From: an archaeon
GTDB lineage: Archaea; EX4484-52; B79-G9
Assembly: GCA_013139905.1 (NCBI GenBank)
Contig: WSZW01000184.1
Coordinates: forward strand, 1 to 16,863
DNA: 16,863 bases
Direction of reading: 5' to 3'
A program made the position numbers and the translations under genes. Below are positions 6,068 to 12,894 of the stretch, one piece after another (position 1 is the stretch's first letter; each line of letters begins with the position of its first letter). A model generated the notes under the pieces. That model saw only the letters and a program-made list of their open reading frames with translations. It ran no database searches and was not told where the DNA came from.

Positions 6068-7834
6068 CTATTTTCCGTCAATCGTCTCTTTCAACTTTTG
6101 TAAATATTCCGGTTCGTAGAATTGCAAATATTCTTCATCTTCTTTTCGTTTTAAATATTTTATTTCATGTTTTCTCATATTTTCAAGAGTAGTATCCTTT
6201 TTATTAAACACATTTTTGAAAATTCCGCCAACTCTCTCCGCACTGACAAGTTTAGGTATGATGACAAATTCAGCACCAAGAGAATATAATTTTAATGCTT
6301 CATCAATTGTAGTCGAAGTAAGGATGGTTTTTGCCTGCGGATTTGCCAATTTTGTGCGCTCAATTAAAATTGCATTATCCTCCATTTGAGGAATTGTAGA
6401 TATAACAATACGTGCATGTTTTATTCCTGCATCTTCTAATACATCAAAATGTGCTATATCTCCATAAACACAATATTGTTTTGCATTAATCAATTTTTTA
6501 ACAATTTCAGGATTATAATCAATAACAACAAAAGTAATATTGCTGCTTTTAAGTTTGTCAATTATTGTTTGACCCATTGTGTGAGCCCCAATTAGGATAA
6601 CATGATCTTTTAATTTTTTTGTAGATTCGCTAATATTTGAAAGTTCATAATTGTGTTTGAATATGCGTATTTTGTTTACAAAAGAAAAAAATGGACGAAT
6701 TCTTTTTTGTATTTTTTCATCATATTTTATAGTATAGCTTGTAATTGTAATTGAAATCAATGCCAATATGGTTGCAATTGATACTAAGTCCAAAGATACA
6801 TGACCTAACGTATAACCAATACCAACAAGAATTAATGAAAATTCTGAAACATTGCTTAAATAAAGTCCCGTAAATATTGAAACCCGTTTTTTGTATCCGA
6901 AAATAGAACTAACAAGAGAGATAATTAAAAATTTACCAAAAATAACAAATAAACAAAGTGCAATTATTGGAACTAAAATTGTTGAAATATTTGAAAAAGA
7001 TACTGCAAGACCCATAGATCCAAAAAACAATATTGTAAAGAAATCTCTAAGTGATTTTACTCGACTGGAAATATCTAAATTATATGGAAATACGGCAAGG
7101 CTTATTCCTGCAAGAAATCCACCAACTGCAATAGAAAAGCCTAAAAGATACGCAATCGCACTAAACATAAAACATACCGATAAAGTAACCAAGAAAACAA
7201 GTTCTTTATCTTTTACTATGCATTTTAGAAATTTAGGAAAAACAAATTTATTTGCGACTAATGCAATTGCAAAAAGACCAATAGCCTTAAACATCACAAG
7301 TACAAGAATTGACATAGATATATTAGTCATATTTTGCATAAATGACATGGCAAGAACAACTAAAACGTCCTGAGCCAAAAGAATCCCAACAGAAATTCTA
7401 CCGCTTAATGTATCTAACTGTTCTTTGTCTGATAACAATTTTATAACAATCATTGTACTGCTAAAAGATACAACAAGTGCGACATATATAGATTCTATTT
7501 GTGAAAATCCAAGATATGTAGCAAGAATAAATCCTCCGCCGGCAATGAATAGTATTTGAATTATCGAACCCATGGATGCGATTTTACCTACATTTTTTAA
7601 TTTAGTAATGTCCATTTCCATACCAACAGTAAACAAAAGAAGTGCAATACCTATTTCTGATAATGATGTGATAAGTGCTTCATTAGTTATGAGTGCAAAC
7701 CCATGAGGACCTAAAAAAAATCCGGATATAATGTATGCGGGTATTACTGGCTGTTTTAGTAATTTAGCAAGTAGTGCGAGAACTGTCGCGAAAAAAACAA
7801 TCAAACCTATGTCATAAAGCAATAAAAAATTCAT
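6068..7834 (-). CDS. CPA2-family cation/proton antiporter with RCK_N-like domain (KefB-like)
   Basis: 588 residues. Residues 1-370 are a hydrophobic CPA2 exchanger domain of about 12-13 helices, with the early PVIPAYIISGFFLGPHG motif (29-45), GIALLLFTVGMEMD (62-75), the ion-binding LLAQDVLVVLA (152-162, D156) and FGSMGLAV (271-278). A Rossmann RCK_N/TrkA_N-like domain follows from 410: HVILIGAHTMGQ, VVIDYNP (436-442) and YGDIAHFDVLEDAGI (457-471). The middle Gly of the nucleotide loop is replaced (GAHTMG instead of GxGxxG). No TrkA_C domain follows; a charged 40-residue tail ends the protein. The family exchanges Na+ or K+ for protons at the membrane; which cation cannot be told. TATA box 26 bases upstream, no Shine-Dalgarno. 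Confidence 0.9.
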   Translation of the reverse strand: MNFLLLYDIGLIVFFATVLALLAKLLKQPVIPAYIISGFFLGPHGFALITNEALITSLSEIGIALLLFTVGMEMDITKLKNVGKIASMGSIIQILFIAGGGFILATYLGFSQIESIYVALVVSFSSTMIVIKLLSDKEQLDTLSGRISVGILLAQDVLVVLAMSFMQNMTNISMSILVLVMFKAIGLFAIALVANKFVFPKFLKCIVKDKELVFLVTLSVCFMFSAIAYLLGFSIAVGGFLAGISLAVFPYNLDISSRVKSLRDFFTILFFGSMGLAVSFSNISTILVPIIALCLFVIFGKFLIISLVSSIFGYKKRVSIFTGLYLSNVSEFSLILVGIGYTLGHVSLDLVSIATILALISITITSYTIKYDEKIQKRIRPFFSFVNKIRIFKHNYELSNISESTKKLKDHVILIGAHTMGQTIIDKLKSSNITFVVIDYNPEIVKKLINAKQYCVYGDIAHFDVLEDAGIKHARIVISTIPQMEDNAILIERTKLANPQAKTILTSTTIDEALKLYSLGAEFVIIPKLVSAERVGGIFKNVFNKKDTTLENMRKHEIKYLKRKEDEEYLQFYEPEYLQKLKETIDGK

Positions 7835-7855
7835 AATAAATTAGTGTATTGTTTG

Positions 7856-7864
7856 CTTATAAAT
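7856..7864 (-). promoter_or_regulatory. TATA box for the antiporter gene
   Basis: ATTTATAAG on the minus strand is centred about 26 bases before ATG 7834, giving the antiporter its own leaderless promoter, independent of the zincin-like gene upstream. Confidence 0.6.
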
Positions 7865-7909
7865 ATTTTTTACATTTACGAAAAATATTATAAAAACAGA
7901 ACTTAATTT

Positions 7910-8458
7910 TTAACAACCGTATTTATTGCAGTTGCTACAATCCGTAATTCTGTGATATGCATCAACATCGGGCATCTTTGCTGCTACTGACATAAGTCCA
8001 CTAAAGTAAGTGGTGGCTTCTGCGTATGCAGAAGTTAATATTTCGGTTCCATAATCGAATTTTTCAGATAGTTTTTTAGCAACCAAATTAACGCGTCCTT
8101 CATTAGCTGATGTATCTGTGAGCGGACCATCTAAAAGTGCTTCTTGGTATGCATTTTGAGGTGTTAGAATTTCGCTTAATTTTCCGCCACACATCTCCCA
8201 CAAATGAGTCATTTCATGAGTAAGTATACCTTTAAATTCATTATATGGGATGTTATATGTTGCTTGCGCGTTTAAAAATAACGTTTTAGTGCTGTCGTAT
8301 GTTTCACCAACAGCAGCAATAACGCCTTTCGGAAGCAGGTATTGGGGCAAAACAACTATTTTTTCTGGAAATTTATTTAGTCCTGTTTTTATCGAAATAT
8401 CGCTAATAGCATCAACTGCTTTGTCTGCAACATTACGGTATACGGAATTTAGATTCAT
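7910..8458 (-). CDS. Putative zincin-like metalloprotein (HEMTH) with Cys-rich C-terminus
   Basis: 182 residues from ATG 8458. The HExxH motif HEMTH (81-85) within GILTHEMTHLWEMCGG is the signature of zinc metallopeptidases; a downstream Glu (E120 in SANEGRVN or E147 in YAEATTYF) could be the third ligand. The C-terminus ends in DCSNCNKYGC (173-182), a Cys pattern (CxxC plus terminal Cys) that could bind metal or form a disulfide. No signal peptide or membrane helix is seen, so it is probably cytoplasmic. Family not recognised beyond the motif, and peptidase activity is unproven. The start is uncertain: an in-frame start at 8542 would add 28 residues, but the TATA-like ACTATATAAC (8492-8501) lies inside that extension. 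It follows the Cys-rich regulator on the same strand (87-base gap). Confidence 0.65.
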   Translation of the reverse strand: MNLNSVYRNVADKAVDAISDISIKTGLNKFPEKIVVLPQYLLPKGVIAAVGETYDSTKTLFLNAQATYNIPYNEFKGILTHEMTHLWEMCGGKLSEILTPQNAYQEALLDGPLTDTSANEGRVNLVAKKLSEKFDYGTEILTSAYAEATTYFSGLMSVAAKMPDVDAYHRITDCSNCNKYGC

Positions 8459-8545
8459 AATATTCGCCTTAACAATATTATTGTCTTCGAAACTATATAA
8501 CTGTGTATAGTACTTACGAGTACTAAGTAGAATATAAATCAATAA

Positions 8546-8884
8546 TTAAATCGATGCAATAAGCGCCAGTTGTTCATCGTATTTTTTTTGTATTTTATCA
8601 CGAAATATTTGTTTTAACGTTTCCTTATCAACGCGTATGTATGCGAAAAAACGTCCCTTTTTACCATCGCATAAACAAACACTTCGTCGATACACAAGTT
8701 CAGAAAGTACAAGACGAGTTAAGCATCTCTGAATCGTGCTTTGGTTCCGTTTAAGCGTTTTTGCAAGTTCGTAAGAACAAATGACTTTATCACTTTTTAA
8801 GCTTAAAAAAACAGTCAAATCCATCGTTTTAAGCCCTAAAACATTCTCAAAAAGTTCATTTAGCTTATTAATTTCATAATTCAT
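8546..8884 (-). CDS. Winged-helix regulator (MarR/TrmB-like), Cys-rich
   Basis: 112 residues from ATG 8884. The winged helix covers residues about 18-85: SYELAKTLKRNQSTIQRCLTRL (helix-turn-helix, recognition helix about 47-60) and a wing with SVCLCDGKKGRFFAYI. A C-terminal helix (86-110) likely serves dimerisation. Four Cys (36, 54, 70, 72), including a C-x-C in the wing, are notable for a small archaeal regulator next to thioredoxin. The ATG is placed by a TATA box at 8907-8914 (27 bases upstream, leaderless); an in-frame TTG at 8929 would extend through the promoter and is rejected. It is divergent from thioredoxin and may bind the palindrome at 8923-8935. A role as redox-responsive repressor is inference. 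Confidence 0.78.
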   Translation of the reverse strand: MNYEINKLNELFENVLGLKTMDLTVFLSLKSDKVICSYELAKTLKRNQSTIQRCLTRLVLSELVYRRSVCLCDGKKGRFFAYIRVDKETLKQIFRDKIQKKYDEQLALIASI

Positions 8885-8906
8885 GATATTTATACGTATA
8901 CAAACA

Positions 8907-8914
8907 TTTATATA
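8907..8914. promoter_or_regulatory. TATA box between the Cys-rich regulator and thioredoxin, possibly shared
   Basis: TTTATATA is 27 bases from the regulator ATG (8884). Read on the plus strand it would place thioredoxin transcription near 8937, upstream of its Shine-Dalgarno, so one symmetric box could serve both directions. Confidence 0.5.
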
Positions 8915-8922
8915 GTTTAATC

Positions 8923-8935
8923 TAGACAATGTCTA
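8923..8935. promoter_or_regulatory. Palindrome TAGACA-A-TGTCTA, candidate operator
   Basis: A perfect 6+1+6 inverted repeat in the 81-base region between the regulator and thioredoxin. It would sit between the TATA box and the predicted thioredoxin transcription start, where a bound protein should block transcription. The neighbouring winged-helix regulator is the obvious candidate binder. Confidence 0.5.
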
Positions 8936-8965
8936 TATCTCGCATAAACTAAAAGGTGATTTAAA

Positions 8966-9301
8966 ATGACAGAAAATTTAGTATATATTACAAAAGAAAA
9001 TTTTGAAGCAGAAGTGAAAAATTCAGATAAACCAATACTTATCGACTTTTGGGCAGAATGGTGCGCTCCTTGCCGTATGATGGAACCGGTTTTTGAAGGA
9101 ATGGCACCAAAATACAAAGGAATTGTAAAGTTTGCAAAATTAAACACACAAGAAGAACAGGCACTGGCAGCATCCTTTGCAATACAGGGAATACCCTCAT
9201 TAGTCTTATTAAAAGACGGAAAAGAAGTTGATAGATTCGTAGGTGCAATGCCGGAAACCATATTAGCAGAAAAATTAGATGTTGCACTAAAAAAGATTTA
9301 A
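8966..9301 (+). CDS. trxA: Thioredoxin
   Basis: 111 residues, standard thioredoxin length and fold. Active site WCAPC at 32-36 (the classical bacterial form is WCGPC), buried Asp at 27 (LIDFWAEWC), and cis-Pro in GIPS (75-78). It reduces protein disulfides and is itself reduced by the thioredoxin reductase four genes downstream. Shine-Dalgarno AGGTGAT (8954-8960) lies five bases before the ATG. It is the first gene of a seven-gene run (thioredoxin to malic enzyme), divergent from the Cys-rich regulator with a palindrome between them. Confidence 0.95.
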   Translation: MTENLVYITKENFEAEVKNSDKPILIDFWAEWCAPCRMMEPVFEGMAPKYKGIVKFAKLNTQEEQALAASFAIQGIPSLVLLKDGKEVDRFVGAMPETILAEKLDVALKKI

Positions 9302-9325
9302 ATTATCTATACCTGTGTGCGTTTA

Positions 9326-9739
9326 ATGGAAAAAAACACAAATAAAATAAAATCCATATTGAAAAATTCAAAAACAATAGCCATTGTCGGAATTTCAAAA
9401 GACAAAAATAAAGATTCAAATATTTGCGGGGCGTATCTTAAATACAAAGGTTACAATATAATCCCGGTAAATCCAAATGCCGAAAATATCTTAGGAATTC
9501 CGGCAATAAAATCGTTAGAAAACATAAATAAAAAAGTTGATATTGTTGACGTTTTTAGACCCAGCAGTGAAGCCGAAGAAATAACAAAAGCAGCAATAAA
9601 AATCGGCGCTAAAGTCGTCTGGCTGCAAGTTGGAATAACAAACAAAAATGCAGAAAAATTAGCAGAAAAAAACAACATTTTATTTGTTTCCAATCGATGT
9701 TTGGCAAAAGAACATAAATATCTTCGTTACCATTATTAA
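9326..9739 (+). CDS. Stand-alone CoA-binding (YccU-like) protein
   Basis: 137 residues from ATG 9326. It matches the small CoA-binding Rossmann family: SKTIAIVGISKDKNKDSN near the N-terminus (nucleotide loop), YLKYKGYNIIPVNPNAENILGIPAIKSL, VDIVDVFRPSSEA, and AKVVWLQVGITN with the closing NRCLAKEH. The family is widespread and its biochemical role is poorly known; it binds CoA and is distinct from the alpha subunit of ADP-forming acyl-CoA synthetase, lacking that protein's other domains. An upstream GTG (9317) would add three residues. No Shine-Dalgarno is visible; a weak TATA-like TAAATTAT lies about 24 bases upstream. Gap to thioredoxin is 24 bases. Confidence 0.85.
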   Translation: MEKNTNKIKSILKNSKTIAIVGISKDKNKDSNICGAYLKYKGYNIIPVNPNAENILGIPAIKSLENINKKVDIVDVFRPSSEAEEITKAAIKIGAKVVWLQVGITNKNAEKLAEKNNILFVSNRCLAKEHKYLRYHY

Positions 9740-9755
9740 ACATAAGTGAAAATTC

Positions 9756-10094
9756 ATGAAAACCTTTCTTGTAAAATTAAAAATTGCGATGGATCGCGGA
9801 AAATATTGGCTTTCTTACGTTCAGTTTTTTATGCTTTTATTTGTTTTAGTCACAAGCATGAAAACATACACAACTTTTTCATTTTTAGGAAGTACACAAT
9901 GGCTGGGAATATTAACAATTGTAACAATTATAGGTTTAATCGTAATTGGTTATCTTGATTTGAAAGTGTTCAAAACATATCAGGCCGAATCCGAGATTTA
10001 TGCACATGTAAATCCTATTCAAAAACGAATGTTTGATAATCAAAATAAAATTTTAGAAAAACTAGAACAATTGGAAAATGATAATAAAAAATAG
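9756..10094 (+). CDS. Small two-helix membrane protein of unknown function
   Basis: 112 residues with two predicted transmembrane segments (about 20-34 and 48-68), a basic N-terminus (KLKIAMDRGKYW) and a polar C-terminal tail likely to form a coiled coil (86-110: NPIQKRMFDNQNKILEKLEQLEN). I do not recognise the family. A weak Shine-Dalgarno AAGTGA precedes ATG 9756, 16 bases after the CoA-binding gene; the thioredoxin reductase Shine-Dalgarno overlaps this gene's own stop. Its place inside the redox gene run suggests co-expression with thioredoxin and its reductase, perhaps as a membrane anchor or partner, which is inference only. Confidence 0.78.
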   Translation: MKTFLVKLKIAMDRGKYWLSYVQFFMLLFVLVTSMKTYTTFSFLGSTQWLGILTIVTIIGLIVIGYLDLKVFKTYQAESEIYAHVNPIQKRMFDNQNKILEKLEQLENDNKK

Positions 10095-10103
10095 GTGAAA
10101 TCA

Positions 10104-11021
10104 ATGGAAAATTACGATCTTATAATAATTGGCGGTGCTGCAGCGGGTCTTCCGGCGGCACTTTACGCATCACGTAGGCAAATAAAAACACTTGTAATTA
10201 CAGAAAACACACAAGGGCAAACAGGGACAGCTACCACAATAGAAAATTATCCCGGGTTTCTAAGTATTTCCGGAATGGAACTTATGATAAAGTTCGACGA
10301 GCAGGCAAGAGCCGCAGGCGCAACATTAGTATATGATAAAGTACAAACATTGACTAAAAAAGATGATATTTTCGAAATAAAAGGTACTAGCGAAACATAT
10401 TCTGCAAAAGCTGTAATTATTTCTGCAGGAAAATCACCAAGAACAATAGATGTTCCGGGTGAAAACGAACTTAAAGGAAAAGGCGTATCATATTGTGCAA
10501 CCTGTGATGGTCCATTTTTTAAAGAAAAAACAATCGCCGTTATTGGTGGCGGAAACAGCGCTTTGGAAGAAGCAGAATACTTATCAAAATTAGCTAAAAA
10601 AGTATATTTGATACACAGACGTTCAGATTTTAGAGCCGAAGAAAACGTTGTTCATCACGTAAAAAAAATAAAAAACATAGAGTTCGTGCTTGACGCAGTT
10701 CCAAAAAAAATAATTGGCGAAACTAAAGTAGAAGCAATAGTGGTAGAAAATGCCTTATCAAAAAAAGAAACAACAATTAACTTGGATGGTATTTTTGTAA
10801 GCATCGGTTATGTTCCAAAAACAAAATGGATTGAAGGATGTGTGGAACTTGATAATTACGGTCAAATAATAGTAAATAAAAAATGCGAGACATCCACCTT
10901 AGGCATTTTTGCCGCTGGAGACATTACAAATATTAGAGATAAACAGACAATAATTGCAGCCGCTCAAGGAGTAACCGCGGCTTTGAGTGTCTATGATTAT
11001 CTTGTTGGGAAAAAACGTTAA
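10104..11021 (+). CDS. trxB: Thioredoxin reductase (FAD, CATC type)
   Basis: 305 residues. FAD-binding loop IIIGGAAAGL (7-16; the usual form is GGGPAG), IENYPGF (46-52), redox-active CATC (131-134) followed by DGPFF, NADPH-binding loop IGGGNSALEEAEYL (147-160), HRRSDFRA (171-178, the HRRxxxR pattern seen in NADPH-using reductases), and the closing FAD motif GIFAAGDI (267-274). All elements of a low-molecular-weight thioredoxin reductase are present. It should reduce the thioredoxin encoded upstream. Shine-Dalgarno AGGTGA (10093-10098) is five bases before ATG 10104, overlapping the stop of the preceding gene, so translation is probably coupled. An in-frame GTG at 10095 lies inside the Shine-Dalgarno and is rejected. 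Confidence 0.95.
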   Translation: MENYDLIIIGGAAAGLPAALYASRRQIKTLVITENTQGQTGTATTIENYPGFLSISGMELMIKFDEQARAAGATLVYDKVQTLTKKDDIFEIKGTSETYSAKAVIISAGKSPRTIDVPGENELKGKGVSYCATCDGPFFKEKTIAVIGGGNSALEEAEYLSKLAKKVYLIHRRSDFRAEENVVHHVKKIKNIEFVLDAVPKKIIGETKVEAIVVENALSKKETTINLDGIFVSIGYVPKTKWIEGCVELDNYGQIIVNKKCETSTLGIFAAGDITNIRDKQTIIAAAQGVTAALSVYDYLVGKKR

Positions 11022-11034
11022 AGGCATTGTTATT

Positions 11035-12171
11035 ATGGTTAAAATTAAATATGATGAATTCGGTCCGGAAAAAATACTAGAGGTCTATGATCCAAAAACA
11101 AAAATGCGTGGATTTATTGTAATTCATTCGACAGTATTAGGTCCTGCAAAAGGCGGAATTCGGATGGAGTCGGACGTTACCAAAGAAGAAGTATATGGTC
11201 TGGCACAAGCTATGACTTGGAAATGCGCACTCGCAGATCTTCCTTTTGGCGGCGGAAAATCAAGCATAATAGCAGATCCGAAAGCTAAAAATAAACAGGA
11301 AATCGTAGCAGCGTTTGCACGGGCAATCAAAGTCATATGTCTAAATAATTATGTTGCAGCACCCGACATGAATATGGGTGAACGTGAAATAGAAACATTT
11401 GCAAAGACAAATGGTGATTTAAAATCAATTACAGGAAAGCCATTAAATATGGGCGGGCTTCCACATGAATTAGGCTCAACCGGTTTTGGCGTTCATCTAT
11501 CTACTTTAATTGCACTAAAACACAAAAATATCGATGTAAAAGAATCCACAATTGCAATTGAAGGATACGGAAACGTTGGTCAGTTTACCGCCAAATTTCT
11601 GTCAAAAAAAGGCGCAAAAATAGTTGCGATCTCCGATTCAAAAGGAACAGCTTATTTTGAAGACGGTTTTGATGTTGAAAAATTAACTAAAATAAAAACC
11701 ACAACAAAATCAGTAATTAATTATCCTGGTTGCATCGTAAAAACAACAAAAGAATTATTTGAATTAGAAGTTGATGTATTAATACCGGGCGCAAGACCGG
11801 AAGTAATCACAAAAACAAACGTAAATAATATAAAAGCAAAAATAATTGTAGAAGCATCAAACATACCCATGTCGTATGAAATGGAAGAAATACTTCACAA
11901 TAAAAACATTCTTGTAATTCCGGATTTTGTCGCAAATGCGGGCGGTGTTATTTCATCATACGTTGAATATATCGGCGGTAACAACGACGAAGCATTCAAA
12001 ATGATTGAAGAAAAAATAACAAAAAATACGCAACTTATGTTGCAGCACGCAAAAGAAAAAGGTTTAATACCAAGAGTCGCCGCATTAGAAATTGCAAAAG
12101 CACGAATAAAAAAAGCAATGATTAAAAGACAAGAAAAAGAATTAAAAGAAAATAAAAACAATAACATATAA
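11035..12171 (+). CDS. gdhA: Glu/Leu/Phe/Val dehydrogenase, probably glutamate dehydrogenase
   Basis: 378 residues from ATG 11035; an in-frame GTG at 10987 would overlap trxB and is not needed. Signatures: GPAKGGIRM (the Lys of this motif binds the glutamate side-chain carboxylate in glutamate dehydrogenases and is replaced in leucine dehydrogenases), TWKCALADLPFGGGKSS with two more active-site Lys, APDMNMGE, the dinucleotide loop EGYGNVGQ, and the late VANAGGVISSY. The enzyme interconverts glutamate and 2-oxoglutarate plus ammonia. It is shorter than most hexameric glutamate dehydrogenases (about 410-420), mostly at the N-terminus, approaching leucine dehydrogenase length, so specificity needs care. 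An Asp after the second strand (ISDSKG) suggests NAD but does not exclude NADP. 13 bases after trxB. Confidence 0.92.
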   Translation: MVKIKYDEFGPEKILEVYDPKTKMRGFIVIHSTVLGPAKGGIRMESDVTKEEVYGLAQAMTWKCALADLPFGGGKSSIIADPKAKNKQEIVAAFARAIKVICLNNYVAAPDMNMGEREIETFAKTNGDLKSITGKPLNMGGLPHELGSTGFGVHLSTLIALKHKNIDVKESTIAIEGYGNVGQFTAKFLSKKGAKIVAISDSKGTAYFEDGFDVEKLTKIKTTTKSVINYPGCIVKTTKELFELEVDVLIPGARPEVITKTNVNNIKAKIIVEASNIPMSYEMEEILHNKNILVIPDFVANAGGVISSYVEYIGGNNDEAFKMIEEKITKNTQLMLQHAKEKGLIPRVAALEIAKARIKKAMIKRQEKELKENKNNNI

Positions 12172-12174
12172 AAT
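12165..12174 (+). promoter_or_regulatory. Internal TATA box for nadK
   Basis: CATATAAAAT overlaps the gdhA stop codon and is centred about 26 bases before ATG 12195, which has no Shine-Dalgarno. nadK may therefore have its own leaderless transcript inside the gene run. Confidence 0.45.
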
Positions 12175-12194
12175 ACAAATACGAAGAAGATACT

Positions 12195-12878
12195 ATGAAA
12201 GTTTTTGTTGTCGGTTTAGAGCCAAAACAGCTTGAAAAAACGCTTATTAAAAATGAGTTTGAAATAGATTCTAAAACCCCTGAGGTTGTATTTGCGTATG
12301 GTGGGGACGGAACAATACTATTTTCGGAAAAAACATATCCAAATATACCAAAAATAACAATTAAACATAGTCAATTTTGTTACAAATGCGTTTTTAGAGA
12401 AACAGACTTAAAAACCATTATTGAGCGCATAAAAACAAAAAAATACAAATTAAAAGAATATACAAAACTTGAAACAAAAATAAAAGGAAAAACCTTAGTT
12501 GCTCTAAATGAAATACAAATTCATAATAAAAAACCGACAAAAGCAATAAGATTTAATGTGTATGCTGATAAAAAACTTATTTTCAATAACGTGGTTGCTG
12601 ACGGTATCGTAATATCAACGCCGTATGGTTCTGAGGCATATTATTCTTCTGTTGGAGGATTGGCGTTCACCAAAGGCATTGGTCTGGCATTAAATAATTC
12701 CCACAAAAAAGAAAAGCAAATAATTGTTGACGAAAAATCAAAAATCGAAATAGAAATAACACGAGAAGAGGCATATATTATTGCAGATAATAACGAAAAG
12801 ATGATACTTGTTAAAAAAGGCGATAAAATAATAATTAATCCTCACTCAAAAAAAGCAAAATTTGTAATTCTTGAATAA
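12195..12878 (+). CDS. nadK: NAD kinase, short divergent form
   Basis: 227 residues, shorter than typical NAD kinases (about 250-300). The catalytic GGDGT is intact (36-40), the NE pair is present (LNEIQIHN, 105-106), and the substrate motif TPYGSEAYYSSVGG (142-155) matches the family's TPTGSTAY region with Ser-Glu instead of Ser-Thr. The usual G-x-N-x-G-x-x-G-F-L segment after GGDGT is replaced by ITIKHSQFCYKCVF (54-67), with two Cys. NAD kinase phosphorylates NAD to NADP and so sets the NADPH pool. A TATA box overlapping the gdhA stop suggests a leaderless start; malic enzyme follows after 16 bases. Family is clear, but the altered loop leaves efficiency and phosphate donor open. Confidence 0.87.
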   Translation: MKVFVVGLEPKQLEKTLIKNEFEIDSKTPEVVFAYGGDGTILFSEKTYPNIPKITIKHSQFCYKCVFRETDLKTIIERIKTKKYKLKEYTKLETKIKGKTLVALNEIQIHNKKPTKAIRFNVYADKKLIFNNVVADGIVISTPYGSEAYYSSVGGLAFTKGIGLALNNSHKKEKQIIVDEKSKIEIEITREEAYIIADNNEKMILVKKGDKIIINPHSKKAKFVILE

Positions 12879-12894
12879 TTAAACAGGTGTATTT

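Noticed and set aside
6891..7373. 160-residue plus-strand reading frame inside the antiporter gene
   Set aside because: It lies wholly antisense to a well-supported membrane transporter and has no start signals or family resemblance.
8927..8929. TTG start extending the Cys-rich regulator by 15 residues
   Set aside because: The extension would read through its own TATA box; ATG 8884 has the expected 27-base spacing.
8917..9261. 114-residue minus-strand reading frame opposite thioredoxin
   Set aside because: Antisense shadow of thioredoxin; it would also run through the divergent promoter and palindrome.
9326..9739. CoA-binding protein as the missing alpha subunit of ADP-forming acetyl-CoA synthetase
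   Set aside because: At 137 residues it has only the CoA-binding fold, with no phospho-histidine or ligase domains.
10987..11034. GTG start extending glutamate dehydrogenase by 16 residues
   Set aside because: It overlaps trxB and adds residues unlike the family; ATG 11035 gives the conserved N-terminus.
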